A DNA stretch of 28,972 nt, from contig JAEYKW010000051.1 of the NCBI GenBank assembly GCA_023408075.1, forward strand, positions 1 to 28,972, written 5' to 3'. This document shows positions 8,801 through 14,930 of this stretch, in pieces; within the stretch, counting starts at the first letter, position 1; every line of letters starts with the position of its first letter. The DNA comes from Bacillota bacterium (GTDB lineage Bacteria > Bacillota > Clostridia > Christensenellales > SZUA-584). The position numbers and the translations under genes are program-made. The notes below the pieces were generated by a model. That model was not told the origin of the DNA, did not search any database, and saw only the letters and a list, made by a program, of their open reading frames with translations.

Positions 8801-9032
8801 TGATGTTGGTGATGACCGGCACGGTTAAAGGCTCAATGTAAACTCTGTCCGCGAGCTCTGGGTCGGTCATGATCGTCGCGGGGTTAGAGTTCACAAGCAC
8901 AACCTCGATACCCTCTTCGCGCAGCGCCCGGCAGGCCTGCGTGCCCGCGTAGTCGAATTCGGCGGCCTGCCCGATCACAATCGGCCCGCTGCCGATCACC
9001 AATACCTTTTTGATATCGTTATTTTTCGGCAT
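5799..9032 (-). CDS. carB: Carbamoyl-phosphate synthase, large subunit
   Basis: Makes carbamoyl phosphate from bicarbonate, two ATP and ammonia channelled from CarA, feeding pyrimidine (and possibly arginine) synthesis. The 1077-residue protein has the full two-fold ATP-grasp architecture. Each half begins with a GSGP(I/V) loop: VLVIGSGPIVIGQ near residue 10 and VVVLGSGPIRIGQG near 555. Each half contains GGQT and a VNPR motif (EVNPRVSRSSAL and EVNPRSSRTVPYISK). A C-terminal MGS-like allosteric domain (about 940-1060) is present, the usual site of UMP/ornithine control in the family. The start overlaps the end of carA by 14 bp with GAGGAAAG as ribosome binding site. Confidence 0.97.
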   Translation of the reverse strand: MPKNNDIKKVLVIGSGPIVIGQAAEFDYAGTQACRALREEGIEVVLVNSNPATIMTDPELADRVYIEPLTVPVITNIIKKERPDSMLATLGGQTGLNLAMELFESGILNELGVKMLGTNADSIKKAEDREAFKTLMNEIGEPIIESIIAKTPEQALAFAAVHGYPLIVRPAYTLGGTGGGIAYSESELVEICKSGISASRVGEVLIEKSVAGFKEIEYEVIRDAKGNCITVCNMENIDPVGIHTGDSIVVAPSQTLRDAEYQMLRSASLKIINALKIQGGCNVQYALDADSMTYYVIEVNPRVSRSSALASKATGYPIAKIAAKIAVGYGLDELKNGVTGKTFACFEPTLDYVVVKFPRWPFDKFTTADKQLGTRMKATGEVMAIGANFQSAFLKAVRSLELKLDSLEFPFARELDDDALITRILQQDDERIFLIATALRRGITALRINELTKIDLWYLTKLQNIIELEAAFAKEKSEVLSFEILKKAKRMGFADSAIARMTENAESDIKKLRLSLGIRPTFKIVDTCGAEFDAVSPYYYSTYDEENEAHTPKNKTVVVLGSGPIRIGQGIEFDYCSVHCIWALKKAGYDTVIINNNPETVSTDFDTSDRLYFEPLTPEDVTNVLEQEQPEGVIVQFGGQTAIKLAKAVQDMGYKIIGTSLSSIDRAEDRKEFEALLESLNIRRPKARTVFTEAQAVEAAASLGYPVLVRPSYVLGGQGMEIAYSDEDIREYMRIISRHEQEHPVLVDKYMLGLELEVDAISDGKDVLIPGIMEHIERAGVHSGDSISVYPARRISEKQQDELIDITRRLALALDVRGIVNIQYVISGGEIYVIEVNPRSSRTVPYISKVTGVPMIELAVRCSLGESLSKMGYGTGLFPKRRITAVKVPVFSFEKLPLVEVGLGPEMKSTGEVLGISEDYSEALLKGLIASGMALPKEKGAALLTVADNDKQELIPIAAVLDYLGYDIYATRGTANVLNFNFVAASSVSKLSKDPNSIGSLFESGRLKLILNTPTKGRRADRDGFKIRRMAVEHRIPCLTSLDTARVLLQSMKSGQTDADLNPLSLSDIQEPTCSNT

Positions 9033-10086
9033 TCGCTTTCCTCATACGGCACAAAAACTCGTCGAACAGATAGGCGGTGTCCTCAGGCCCGGGCGACGCC
9101 TCGGGATGAAACTGCACCGTAAACATGTCGTGATCCGTGTACGAGATGCCTTCCACCGTGCCGTCGTTCCAGTTGCGGTGGCTGACCGTGCAGCCGTCCG
9201 GCAGCGTGTTTTCAATCACCGTGTAGCCGTGGTTCTGCGATGTGATATACACGCGATCCTTCCCTAAGTCCTTCACGGGGTGGTTCGCGCCGCGGTGCCC
9301 GTATTTTAATTTCTCCGTGTCCGCACCCATCGCGAGCGCGAGCAGCTGGTGCCCGAGGCAGATGCCGAATATCGGCTTCCTGCCGATGAGCTGTTTCACA
9401 TTTTCGATGACTTCGGCATTTTCCTTGGGGTCTCCGGGGCCGTTGGTCAGCATGATGCCGTCAAAGCCGCCCGAGAGTATCTCCTGCGCGCTCGTGCGTG
9501 CAGGAAACACGGTGACCGCGCACCCGCGCTTTTTGAGGCTGCGCACGATGTTGCGTTTGAGCCCGAAATCGAGCACGGCAACTTTGAGTTCACCGCCGCA
9601 ATACTCGTATTTTTGAGCACAGGTCACCTGATCAACCGGCATGCCGCATACAAAGCTGCGCATGCTGCTGAGCTGCTGCTGAGTGGGTTCGTCCTGCGTG
9701 ATGATGCCGCGCATCGTGCCCTTCTCGCGGATGATGCGCGTTAAGGCGCGCGTGTCGATACCGGCGAGGCCCGCGATGCCGTGGTCTTTGAGATATTGGT
9801 CAAGGCCGCCCTCGCTGCGCCAGTTGGAGGGCTGGCTGCACACCTCGCGCACAATAAACCCGCTCACCTGCGGTTTCGCCGATTCGGGGTCGATATCGTT
9901 CACGCCGTAGTTGCCGATCAGCGGGTATGTCATCGTCACAATCTGTCCGCAGTAGGACGGATCGGTCAGCACCTCCTGATATCCTGTCATGCCGGTGTTG
10001 AACACAACCTCGCCGGTGATGTCGCTTTGCGCACCGAAGCTTTGGCCTTCAAAGCGCGTGCCGTCCTCCAATGTGAGTATTGCCAT
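9019..10086 (-). CDS. carA: Carbamoyl-phosphate synthase, small (glutaminase) subunit
   Basis: Hydrolyses glutamine and delivers ammonia to CarB. The 355-residue protein has the N-terminal CPSase small-subunit domain (LEDGTRFEGQSFG, GMTGYQEVLTDPSY). It ends in a class I glutamine amidotransferase domain with nucleophile Cys243 in FGICLGHQ and His327/Glu329 in QFHPEA. The ATG follows AGAGGAGAAACC. Upstream is the 500-bp repeat-rich gap after pyrF. I see no convincing PyrR site or consensus promoter there, so carA is either read through from pyrF or uses a promoter I could not identify. Confidence 0.96.
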   Translation of the reverse strand: MAILTLEDGTRFEGQSFGAQSDITGEVVFNTGMTGYQEVLTDPSYCGQIVTMTYPLIGNYGVNDIDPESAKPQVSGFIVREVCSQPSNWRSEGGLDQYLKDHGIAGLAGIDTRALTRIIREKGTMRGIITQDEPTQQQLSSMRSFVCGMPVDQVTCAQKYEYCGGELKVAVLDFGLKRNIVRSLKKRGCAVTVFPARTSAQEILSGGFDGIMLTNGPGDPKENAEVIENVKQLIGRKPIFGICLGHQLLALAMGADTEKLKYGHRGANHPVKDLGKDRVYITSQNHGYTVIENTLPDGCTVSHRNWNDGTVEGISYTDHDMFTVQFHPEASPGPEDTAYLFDEFLCRMRKANAEK

Positions 10087-10188
10087 GGTTTCTCCTCTCG
10101 TGAAAAGCTTATAACTGTCAACCGGCCAAGCCGGTTATCAACGAACGAAGCATATCTCTTTATATGCACTACTGATACAGCGATATAA

Positions 10189-10237
10189 GGCTTCCCCTCG
10201 AGGGGAAGCTGTCGCCGTCAGGCGACTGATGAGGTGT
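10189..10237. repeat. 49-bp palindromic repeat, copy 1
   Basis: This copy is identical to 10508-10556 except for one base. It consists of the perfect palindrome CTTCCCCTCGAGGGGAAG followed by the hairpin GTCGCC-GTCA-GGCGAC (10211-10226) and ends in TGATGAGGTGT. The double-hairpin structure is like a REP/MITE-type intergenic element. No coding potential is seen. Confidence 0.85.
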
Positions 10238-10280
10238 TTCTCAATATTTCAGTGTCCCCTCATCCATTTTCTCTCCCCCA

Positions 10281-10296
10281 GTCACCTCTCGGTGAC
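10281..10296. repeat. GTCACC/GGTGAC hairpin of the dispersed repeat family
   Basis: A 6-bp stem with loop TCTC is preceded by CTCCCCCA and followed by AGCC. It matches the hairpin at 3385-3400 apart from the loop, and is a variant of the GTCGCC/GGCGAC stem in the 49-bp repeats. This places it in the same element family at a separate site, possibly as the other end of a composite element facing copy 1. Confidence 0.65.
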
Positions 10297-10374
10297 AGCC
10301 CTCCATGCTGAGGAGCGGAGTGACATGAGCATCCCATGGCAATACGCTTTAAACATGGGATTCTAATCCACTTT

Positions 10375-10408
10375 GTAGTCACTTCGCTACACTCGTTCAG
10401 AATGACAG
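10375..10408. repeat. GTCATTCTGAAC-type intergenic repeat
   Basis: Read on the minus strand, the sequence CTGTCATTCTGAACGAGTG followed by TAGCGAAGTGACTAC resembles a short intergenic element that I recall as very common in diverse bacterial genomes. It has internal symmetry (GTCACTTCGC and GCGAAGTGAC share bases) and no coding role. Confidence 0.55.
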
Positions 10409-10507
10409 AATCCGTTGCTTTTAAAGCAATGAACTATTGTACATTGTCAACAGTGCGACCTTCCCCCGAGGGGGGATGATTCTCTCTGTTATGGTTCTGG
10501 TTCTATT

Positions 10508-10556
10508 GGCTTCCCCTCGAAGGGAAGCTGTCGCCGTCAGGCGACTGATGAGGTGT
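10508..10556. repeat. 49-bp palindromic repeat, copy 2
   Basis: This is the second copy of the element at 10189-10237, in the same orientation. One substitution makes the first palindrome CTTCCCCTCGAAGGGAAG slightly imperfect. The GTCGCC-GTCA-GGCGAC hairpin lies at 10530-10545. It sits 32 bp downstream of the pyrF stop on the transcribed strand. Confidence 0.85.
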
Positions 10557-10588
10557 GCACAACTATTCCATCATCCCTCATCCGGCCT

Positions 10589-11491
10589 TTATACGTATTC
10601 AATGCCGCGCCGCTTGAGCGCAGCCAGAATATCCTCTTTCATATCCAGCGCATAAGCCCTGGCCGCCTGCGGTGCGCTGAGGCCCGCATACGCCTCTTTC
10701 TTATACGCAAGCAGCAGCCCGCGCGACGCGTTGACCACCGCGCCGAGACCTTTGTCGTCGAAATTGACCGCGATGTCGTCCGCGCCCGCCCCCTGAGCGC
10801 CATAACCCGGCACCAGAAAGAACACGGACGGAATGCGCGCGCGCAGCTCCGCCGCCTCGGCGGGATACGTCGCGCCGACCACCGCGCCGGCCGAGCTGTA
10901 GCCAAACTCGCCGATAGTCGGCTCGCCCCAGCTTTGCACCTTGTCGGCCATAGCCTCATAAAGCTTTTTTCCGCCCACATCGAGGTCCTGAAACTCGCCG
11001 CCCGACGGATTCGACGTTTTCACAAGCACGAATATGCCCTTGCCCGTGGCTTGGCAGACCTCGAGAAATGGCTGTATGCCGTCGCTGCCGAGGTACGCGT
11101 TCACGGTCAGAAAATCGGCGGGGCTGTTTTTAAGATGCGCCTGCGCATACGCTTTGGCCGTCGCGCCGATGTCGTTTCTTTTCGCGTCCGCAATCACAAC
11201 GAGCCCCTTGCGGCTCGCGTAATCCATCGTATCGAAAAAGCACCGAACGCCCGCCGCGCCGTACTGCTCGTAATAGGCCGACTGCACCTTGACGGACGGC
11301 ACGATATCCGCGATTGCGTCTATGATATCACAGTTGAATTTAAAAACACACGCCGCTTTTTCGCTGTCCGAAGGGTCCGCCGCATCTGCCTGGTATTCGG
11401 GCGTTAAATATCCGTATTCGGTATCGAGCCCCGCGCAGACAGGGCATTGCGTCTCTTTGATCGCTTGACACAAACGGTCTATCTGCATCAT
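10589..11491 (-). CDS. pyrF: Orotidine 5'-phosphate decarboxylase (long, type 2 form)
   Basis: Decarboxylates OMP to UMP, the last step of the pathway. The 300-residue protein belongs to the longer subfamily, compared with about 240 residues in the B. subtilis type. It shows CAGLDTEYGYLT (19-30), the catalytic signature DAKRNDIG (102-109), and a C-terminal phosphate-binding region with VPGYGAQGAG and VNASRGLL. The start overlaps the pyrC stop (ATGA), with GGAGG only 3 nt before the first ATG. The second ATG, one codon later at 11488, has better spacing and may be the true start. It is the last gene before the repeat-rich gap. Confidence 0.95.
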   Translation of the reverse strand: MMQIDRLCQAIKETQCPVCAGLDTEYGYLTPEYQADAADPSDSEKAACVFKFNCDIIDAIADIVPSVKVQSAYYEQYGAAGVRCFFDTMDYASRKGLVVIADAKRNDIGATAKAYAQAHLKNSPADFLTVNAYLGSDGIQPFLEVCQATGKGIFVLVKTSNPSGGEFQDLDVGGKKLYEAMADKVQSWGEPTIGEFGYSSAGAVVGATYPAEAAELRARIPSVFFLVPGYGAQGAGADDIAVNFDDKGLGAVVNASRGLLLAYKKEAYAGLSAPQAARAYALDMKEDILAALKRRGIEYV

Positions 11492-12753
11492 AATCCTCCA
11501 TTGTACATGAGCCGCCCGTCCACAACCGTGTGTGTCACGACGCCGCGCAGCGTCTGCCCGATGAACGGCGAATTCTTGCCCTTGGACACAAGGCTCTTTT
11601 CCGTCAGCGTGTATTCGGCGTCCATGTCCGCCACCGTCAGGTCGGCCGGTGCACCTTCCTTGATCACGCCGCCCGGTTTGCCGATGATGCTTGCGGGATT
11701 GACGCTGAGGAGTGCGGCCAGCTTGTCCTTATCCTGCGTGAGGTTGGTCACCGCCAGCGAGAACGCCGTTTCAAAGCCCGATATGCCGAAGGCCGCCACC
11801 GCGAACTCGATATTTTTCTCGTCCTTGTGGTGCGGCGCATGATCCGTCGCGATCACGTCAACCGTGCCGTCGAGCAGCGCTTCCTTCACCGCCGCCACAT
11901 CGTCCGGGGTTCGGAGCGGCGGGTTCACCTTTGTGTTCGCGTTGTAGCCCGTGCAGGCGCTGTCGTCCGCCGAGAAATAATGCGGTGCGCTTTCGCACGT
12001 CACGCGCACGCCGCGCTGCTTAGCGGCGCGTATCAGCGTGATGCCGCCGCGTGTGGACACGTGCTGGATGTGCACGCGCAGCCCGTAGCTTTCCGCCAGT
12101 ATCAGATCACGCGCGATCATCGCCTCTTCGGCGGCGCGCGGTATGCCCGGCAGACCGAGCACCGTGGAATTGTGCCCCTCGTTCATCACGCCCTTGCCCT
12201 TTATGTCCAGGCACTCTTCGTGCGCCATAATGAACGAATCAAATGTATCCGCGTATTGCATCGCCGCGAGCATCATCGCACCGCTGCTGATCGGGCGGCC
12301 GTCGTCCGAAAACGCGACGCAACCCATGGCACTGAGCTCGCCCATTTCCGTGAGCTCATCGCCCTTAAGCCCCTTTGTGGCCGCACCCACCGGGTAAACC
12401 TTCGTCGAAGCGTGTCGCGCCTTTTCGTTAACGAGCGCGCACACCGCGGCGTTATCCAGCGCGGGCGAGGTGTTCGGCATGCAGCACACGGCCGTGTAGC
12501 CGCCCTTTGCCGCCGCATACGTGCCCGACGCGATATCTTCCTTGTATTCCTGCCCCGGTTCTCTCAAGTGGCAGTGGATGTCGATGAACCCCGGGAACAC
12601 GGTTTTGCCCGTGATGTCAATGGTCTCATCGGCGCTGCCCACATCGGTACCGATCTCTTTGATGATTCCGTCTACTATGAGTATGTCAAGGCGGCCCTTC
12701 TTTTCTCCGGCCGGGTTTACGACCTCGCCGCCAGTCAGCTTAAGCGTCTTCAT
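11488..12753 (-). CDS. pyrC: Dihydroorotase (type I)
   Basis: Zinc amidohydrolase that cyclises N-carbamoyl-aspartate to dihydroorotate. The 421-residue protein shows the metal motif DIHCHLREPG with His60 and His62, GGYTAVCCMPNTSPALDN, IQHVSTRGG and TDHAPHHKDEKN, all typical of class I dihydroorotases. I chose the ATG at 12753 because it follows AGGAGG and gives the normal N-terminus MKTLKLTGGEVV. A start 16 codons earlier would lie within pyrB. It overlaps pyrB by 14 bp and pyrF by 4 bp, indicating translational coupling. Confidence 0.95.
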   Translation of the reverse strand: MKTLKLTGGEVVNPAGEKKGRLDILIVDGIIKEIGTDVGSADETIDITGKTVFPGFIDIHCHLREPGQEYKEDIASGTYAAAKGGYTAVCCMPNTSPALDNAAVCALVNEKARHASTKVYPVGAATKGLKGDELTEMGELSAMGCVAFSDDGRPISSGAMMLAAMQYADTFDSFIMAHEECLDIKGKGVMNEGHNSTVLGLPGIPRAAEEAMIARDLILAESYGLRVHIQHVSTRGGITLIRAAKQRGVRVTCESAPHYFSADDSACTGYNANTKVNPPLRTPDDVAAVKEALLDGTVDVIATDHAPHHKDEKNIEFAVAAFGISGFETAFSLAVTNLTQDKDKLAALLSVNPASIIGKPGGVIKEGAPADLTVADMDAEYTLTEKSLVSKGKNSPFIGQTLRGVVTHTVVDGRLMYNGGL

Positions 12754-13675
12754 TCTTCCTCCTCGTGAGCAGATACAGCAGCGCCATTCTGACGGCCACA
12801 CCGTTCGTCACCTGTTCGTTGATCACCGAATTCTCCGCATCGACCACCGCGCTTGAGAGCTCGACGCCGCGGTTCACCGGGCCCGGATGCATAATCATCA
12901 CGTCTTGTCCGCACCATTTATCGAGCACCTGCTCGTTGACGCCGAATATGTTGTGGTACTCGCGCAGTGTGGACAAAAACGCGCCCTCGAGCCGTTCCTT
13001 TTGTATGCGCAGCCCCATCACCACGTCCGCGCTGCGAAGCGCCTCCTCCAGGCTGGTTGTCACCCGGGCTCCCATCGTCTCAATGCCAAACGGCATCAGC
13101 GTTTTGGGGCCGCAGAGCGTCACGTTCGCGCCAAGTTTTTTGAGCCCCCAGAGGTTGCTGCGCGCCACGCGGCTGTGCCAGATATCGCCGACAATCGTCA
13201 CATTGAGTCCCTTTAAATCGCCGAAGCGCTCGCGCATCGTGAACATATCGAGCAGCGCCTGCGTCGGGTGCTCGTGCATGCCGTCGCCCGCGTTGATCAC
13301 GCTGCCCGAGAAGTTGTCGCCAAGCAGCTTGGGCGCGCCCGCGTAAGGATGGCGGATGATGATCACGTCCGTCTCCATCGCTTCAATTGTATAGCCTGTA
13401 TCCAGCAGCGTTTCGCCTTTGGCCACCGAGCTTGAAGAAACCCCTAAATTGCTGAACGTCGCGCCTAAAAATTTCGCTGCGAGTTCGAAGCTCAGCCGCG
13501 TGCGCGTGCTGTTTTCATAAAACAGCGCCACCACGGATTTGCCCTGCATATGCGGCATTTTTTTTGCACTTTGCTGCAGGTAGGCCTTCATCGTCGCGGC
13601 GGTATCGAGAATGTACGATATCTCCTCCGCCGGCATGTCGTGCAGGCCGATCAGATCTTTTTGTGACAAATGCAT
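12740..13675 (-). CDS. pyrB: Aspartate carbamoyltransferase, catalytic chain
   Basis: Condenses carbamoyl phosphate with aspartate, the committed step of pyrimidine synthesis. The 311-residue protein has the carbamoyl-phosphate motif STRTR (56-60), RHPYAGAP, HPTQALLD (136-143) and the C-terminal HPGPVNRG. No pyrI regulatory chain is present, as in other Firmicutes, where control is at the RNA level. The ATG follows AAGGAACT. Upstream, between it and pyrR, lies a strong intrinsic terminator without a visible PyrR-binding loop. Confidence 0.96.
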   Translation of the reverse strand: MHLSQKDLIGLHDMPAEEISYILDTAATMKAYLQQSAKKMPHMQGKSVVALFYENSTRTRLSFELAAKFLGATFSNLGVSSSSVAKGETLLDTGYTIEAMETDVIIIRHPYAGAPKLLGDNFSGSVINAGDGMHEHPTQALLDMFTMRERFGDLKGLNVTIVGDIWHSRVARSNLWGLKKLGANVTLCGPKTLMPFGIETMGARVTTSLEEALRSADVVMGLRIQKERLEGAFLSTLREYHNIFGVNEQVLDKWCGQDVMIMHPGPVNRGVELSSAVVDAENSVINEQVTNGVAVRMALLYLLTRRKNEDA

Positions 13676-13757
13676 AAGTTTTAGTTCCTTTTTTCAGGAG
13701 CGCTGTCCGCTCCTTCTTTATTTTGTTTGTTTTAAGGCTTTTCAGCCTGTTTCACCC

Positions 13758-13790
13758 TGAAAAAAAACCTTATCAGCGCTGATAAGGTTT
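13758..13790 (-). terminator. Intrinsic terminator between pyrR and pyrB
   Basis: A perfect 26-bp palindrome (13765-13790; arms AAACCTTATCAGC and GCTGATAAGGTTT) is followed on the minus strand by eight T residues. It overlaps the pyrR stop codon. Unlike the leader attenuator, I find no UCCAGAGAG-type PyrR loop or clear antiterminator in the last 60 nt of pyrR. It therefore looks like a constitutive or partial terminator separating pyrR from pyrB. Confidence 0.85.
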
Positions 13791-14328
13791 ATACCGGCAA
13801 ATCATTGATGACAACATTGTCAAAACCGTCAATCTCTTTCACATGGACACTGATGACCTCGCTCTTGGAAGTCGGGATGTTTTTTCCGACAAAGTCAGCC
13901 CGGATCGGCAGCTCCCGGTGGCCCCTGTCCACAATCACGGCAAGCTGTATATAGTTCGGGCGGCCAAGGTCCATCAACGCATCAAGCCCGGCCCGCGCGG
14001 TGCGGCCCGTGTACAATACGTCGTCGCAGAGCACCACAGTTTTTTTGTTGATGTCAAACGCGATGTCCGTCCCCTTGATCACGGGATGGTCGGCCAGCAG
14101 CGATAAGTCGTCGCGGTAAAAGGTGATATCGAGCGTGCCCACATCCACAGCCGCGCCCTCAAATTCATTGATATAAGCCGCAATGCGTTTGGCGATCGGA
14201 ACGCCGCGGCGGTGTATGCCGATCAGCGCGAGATTTTCCGCGCCCTTGTTCTTTTCCACGATCTCATGCGCGATACGCTTCAACGCCCTGTCGAGTGCCG
14301 TTTCGTCCATAATGAGCGCCTTGTCCAC
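13789..14328 (-). CDS. pyrR: Pyrimidine operon attenuator PyrR (RNA-binding regulator / uracil phosphoribosyltransferase)
   Basis: PyrR binds UMP/UTP and then the leader RNA loop, favouring termination when pyrimidines are plentiful. The family also has weak uracil phosphoribosyltransferase activity. The 179-residue protein shows LIGIHRRGVP, DITFYRDDL, the PRPP motif VVLCDDVLYTGRT (98-110) and DRGHRELPIRADFVGKNIPTSK with the RNA-binding basic residues. I chose a GTG start at 14328 because GGAAGG lies 8 nt upstream and the resulting N-terminus, (M)DKALIMDETALDRALKRIAHE, aligns with known PyrR (about 180 residues). The longer in-frame ATGs at 14391 and 14424 lie in palindromic repeat DNA with poor ribosome binding sites. 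Confidence 0.94.
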   Translation of the reverse strand: MDKALIMDETALDRALKRIAHEIVEKNKGAENLALIGIHRRGVPIAKRIAAYINEFEGAAVDVGTLDITFYRDDLSLLADHPVIKGTDIAFDINKKTVVLCDDVLYTGRTARAGLDALMDLGRPNYIQLAVIVDRGHRELPIRADFVGKNIPTSKSEVISVHVKEIDGFDNVVINDLPV

Positions 14329-14660
14329 TTTTTTCGCCTTCCTTTCTTTGGCCGCCCGATAGGCGGTGCTTTCGGGGAGATTCGTAATCATTGTCCCCCG
14401 ACCATGCCGGGAGTATTTCATCAACGGCCTGCCGTTGATGTGTTATTTACAGGCTCCCATTTTTAAGGGTCTACAGTCGCCGCCTGACTGGCGTTGCTCA
14501 CTGCCAGCTAACATCCCCTCATCCGGCGCTTTGCGCCGTCTTCCGCATGGGGATGGCTTTATCTGCTTAGCGCATTCCTGCACACACCGTCATCAGCATC
14601 ATAATTTCTCTCCGTAGTCAAGCTTTTAAGCGCGCCGCATTGTCGGTGATGCATATCAAT
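14329..14660 (-). repeat. Long pyrR leader made largely of nested palindromes
   Basis: No independent gene is seen in these 332 nt between the attenuator terminator and the pyrR start. From the pyrR side, the region contains a CCGCC/GGCGG hairpin (about 14352-14366) and a 10-bp perfect stem CATCAACGGC/GCCGTTGATG (14419-14440). Next come a CTGGC/GCCAG stem (about 14487-14506) and a nested structure with CATCCCC (14512-14518) pairing GGGGATG (14549-14555) around GGCGC-TTT-GCGCC. It looks like one or more intergenic repeat elements inserted between the regulatory leader and the coding region. Confidence 0.6.
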
Positions 14661-14688
14661 CAAAAAAGCCTTGCACATGGCAAGGCTT
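14661..14688 (-). terminator. pyrR: Terminator of the PyrR-controlled leader attenuator
   Basis: Stem AAGCCTTGC (14680-14688 on the minus strand) pairs with GCAAGGCTT (14666-14674) around a 5-nt loop, followed on the minus strand by TTTTTTG. The CCTTGCC part of its 5' arm (14679-14685) can instead pair with GGCAAGG at 14710-14716. That gives the alternative antiterminator expected of a pyr attenuator. Confidence 0.88.
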
Positions 14689-14709
14689 AATACACATAGG
14701 ATACCCTAA

Positions 14710-14740
14710 CCTTGCCGGACTCTCTGGACCGATTTAAAGG
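14710..14740 (-). promoter_or_regulatory. PyrR-binding loop (anti-antiterminator)
   Basis: On the minus strand the RNA reads CGGUCCAGAGAGUCCG (14716-14731), a close match to the known PyrR-binding loop with its UCCAGAGAG core. The CGG/CCG upper stem and a lower stem CCUU (14737-14740)/AAGG (14710-14713), separated by an internal loop, reproduce the B. subtilis anti-antiterminator. PyrR-UMP stabilisation of this hairpin sequesters GGCAAGG and lets the downstream terminator form. Confidence 0.88.
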
Positions 14741-14761
14741 TGTTCTATTGACAACAAGATT

Positions 14762-14791
14762 ATCATAGACCGTCCTGTTTGTAAAGAACAA
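14762..14791 (-). promoter_or_regulatory. Probable promoter of the pyrR leader
   Basis: A -10 box TATGAT (14762-14767, minus strand) matches five of six consensus bases. A possible -35 TTGTTC lies at 14786-14791 with an 18-bp spacer but is a weak match. Transcription would start near 14755, about 25 nt before the PyrR loop. The IS30-family element begins just 30 bp upstream, so any upstream activating sequence has been replaced. Confidence 0.45.
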
Positions 14792-14807
14792 GATGGACAA
14801 TCCGGGC

Positions 14808-14820
14808 AGTTTTTTCTATG
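14808..14820. repeat. 13-bp direct repeat flanking the IS, left copy
   Basis: AGTTTTTTCTATG is repeated exactly at 16127-16139 and directly abuts the left inverted repeat of the IS30-family element. It is therefore the apparent target-site duplication. The match extends outward imperfectly (TCCGGGC here against TCCGGG, which is the element end, on the right). Confidence 0.7.
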
Positions 14821-14930
14821 CCCGAATTGAAAATTCAAGTGCATAAGGAGCAGAGCGAATAAAAAGGCTCAAACCCAACTTTGTGATAGGATAAGTTGAC
14901 TAAAACAGACCAAACACAAAGGAGAAGGGA

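Larger units (their letters stand above)
10087..10588. repeat. Gene-free, palindrome-rich gap inside the pyr operon (pyrF-carA)
   Basis: This 502-bp interval has no credible gene. Reading left to right it holds: a hairpin AACCGGC/GCCGGTT at 10120-10136; the first copy of a 49-bp repeat at 10189-10237; a GTCACC/GGTGAC hairpin at 10281-10296; an ATCCCATG/CATGGGAT hairpin at 10331-10361; a GTCATTCTGAACGAGTG-type element at 10375-10408; a partial CTTCCCCCGAGGGG copy near 10459-10475; and the second 49-bp repeat at 10508-10556. No long T-run follows any of these hairpins on the minus strand, so transcription may pass through from pyrF to carA. Confidence 0.75.

Noticed and set aside
10120..10136. 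Hairpin AACCGGC/GCCGGTT upstream of carA as a second PyrR attenuator
   Set aside because: There is no UCCAGAGAG-type loop and no T-run after the stem, so neither PyrR binding nor termination is supported.
10189..10556. Possible CRISPR array
   Set aside because: Only two copies of the 49-bp repeat, 319 bp apart, with other repeats between them; no regular spacers or cas genes.
10553..11407. 284-codon open frame antisense to pyrF
   Set aside because: Shadow frame of pyrF with biased composition; its start lies in repeat DNA.
11530..12768. 412-codon open frame antisense to pyrC
   Set aside because: Arg/His/Val-rich shadow of a well-supported dihydroorotase gene, with no convincing ribosome binding site or motif.
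14329..14424. N-terminal extension of PyrR starting at ATG 14424 or 14391
   Set aside because: The extension is encoded by palindromic repeats, has poor ribosome binding sites and no counterpart in PyrR proteins. The GTG at 14328 has an excellent site and gives normal length.
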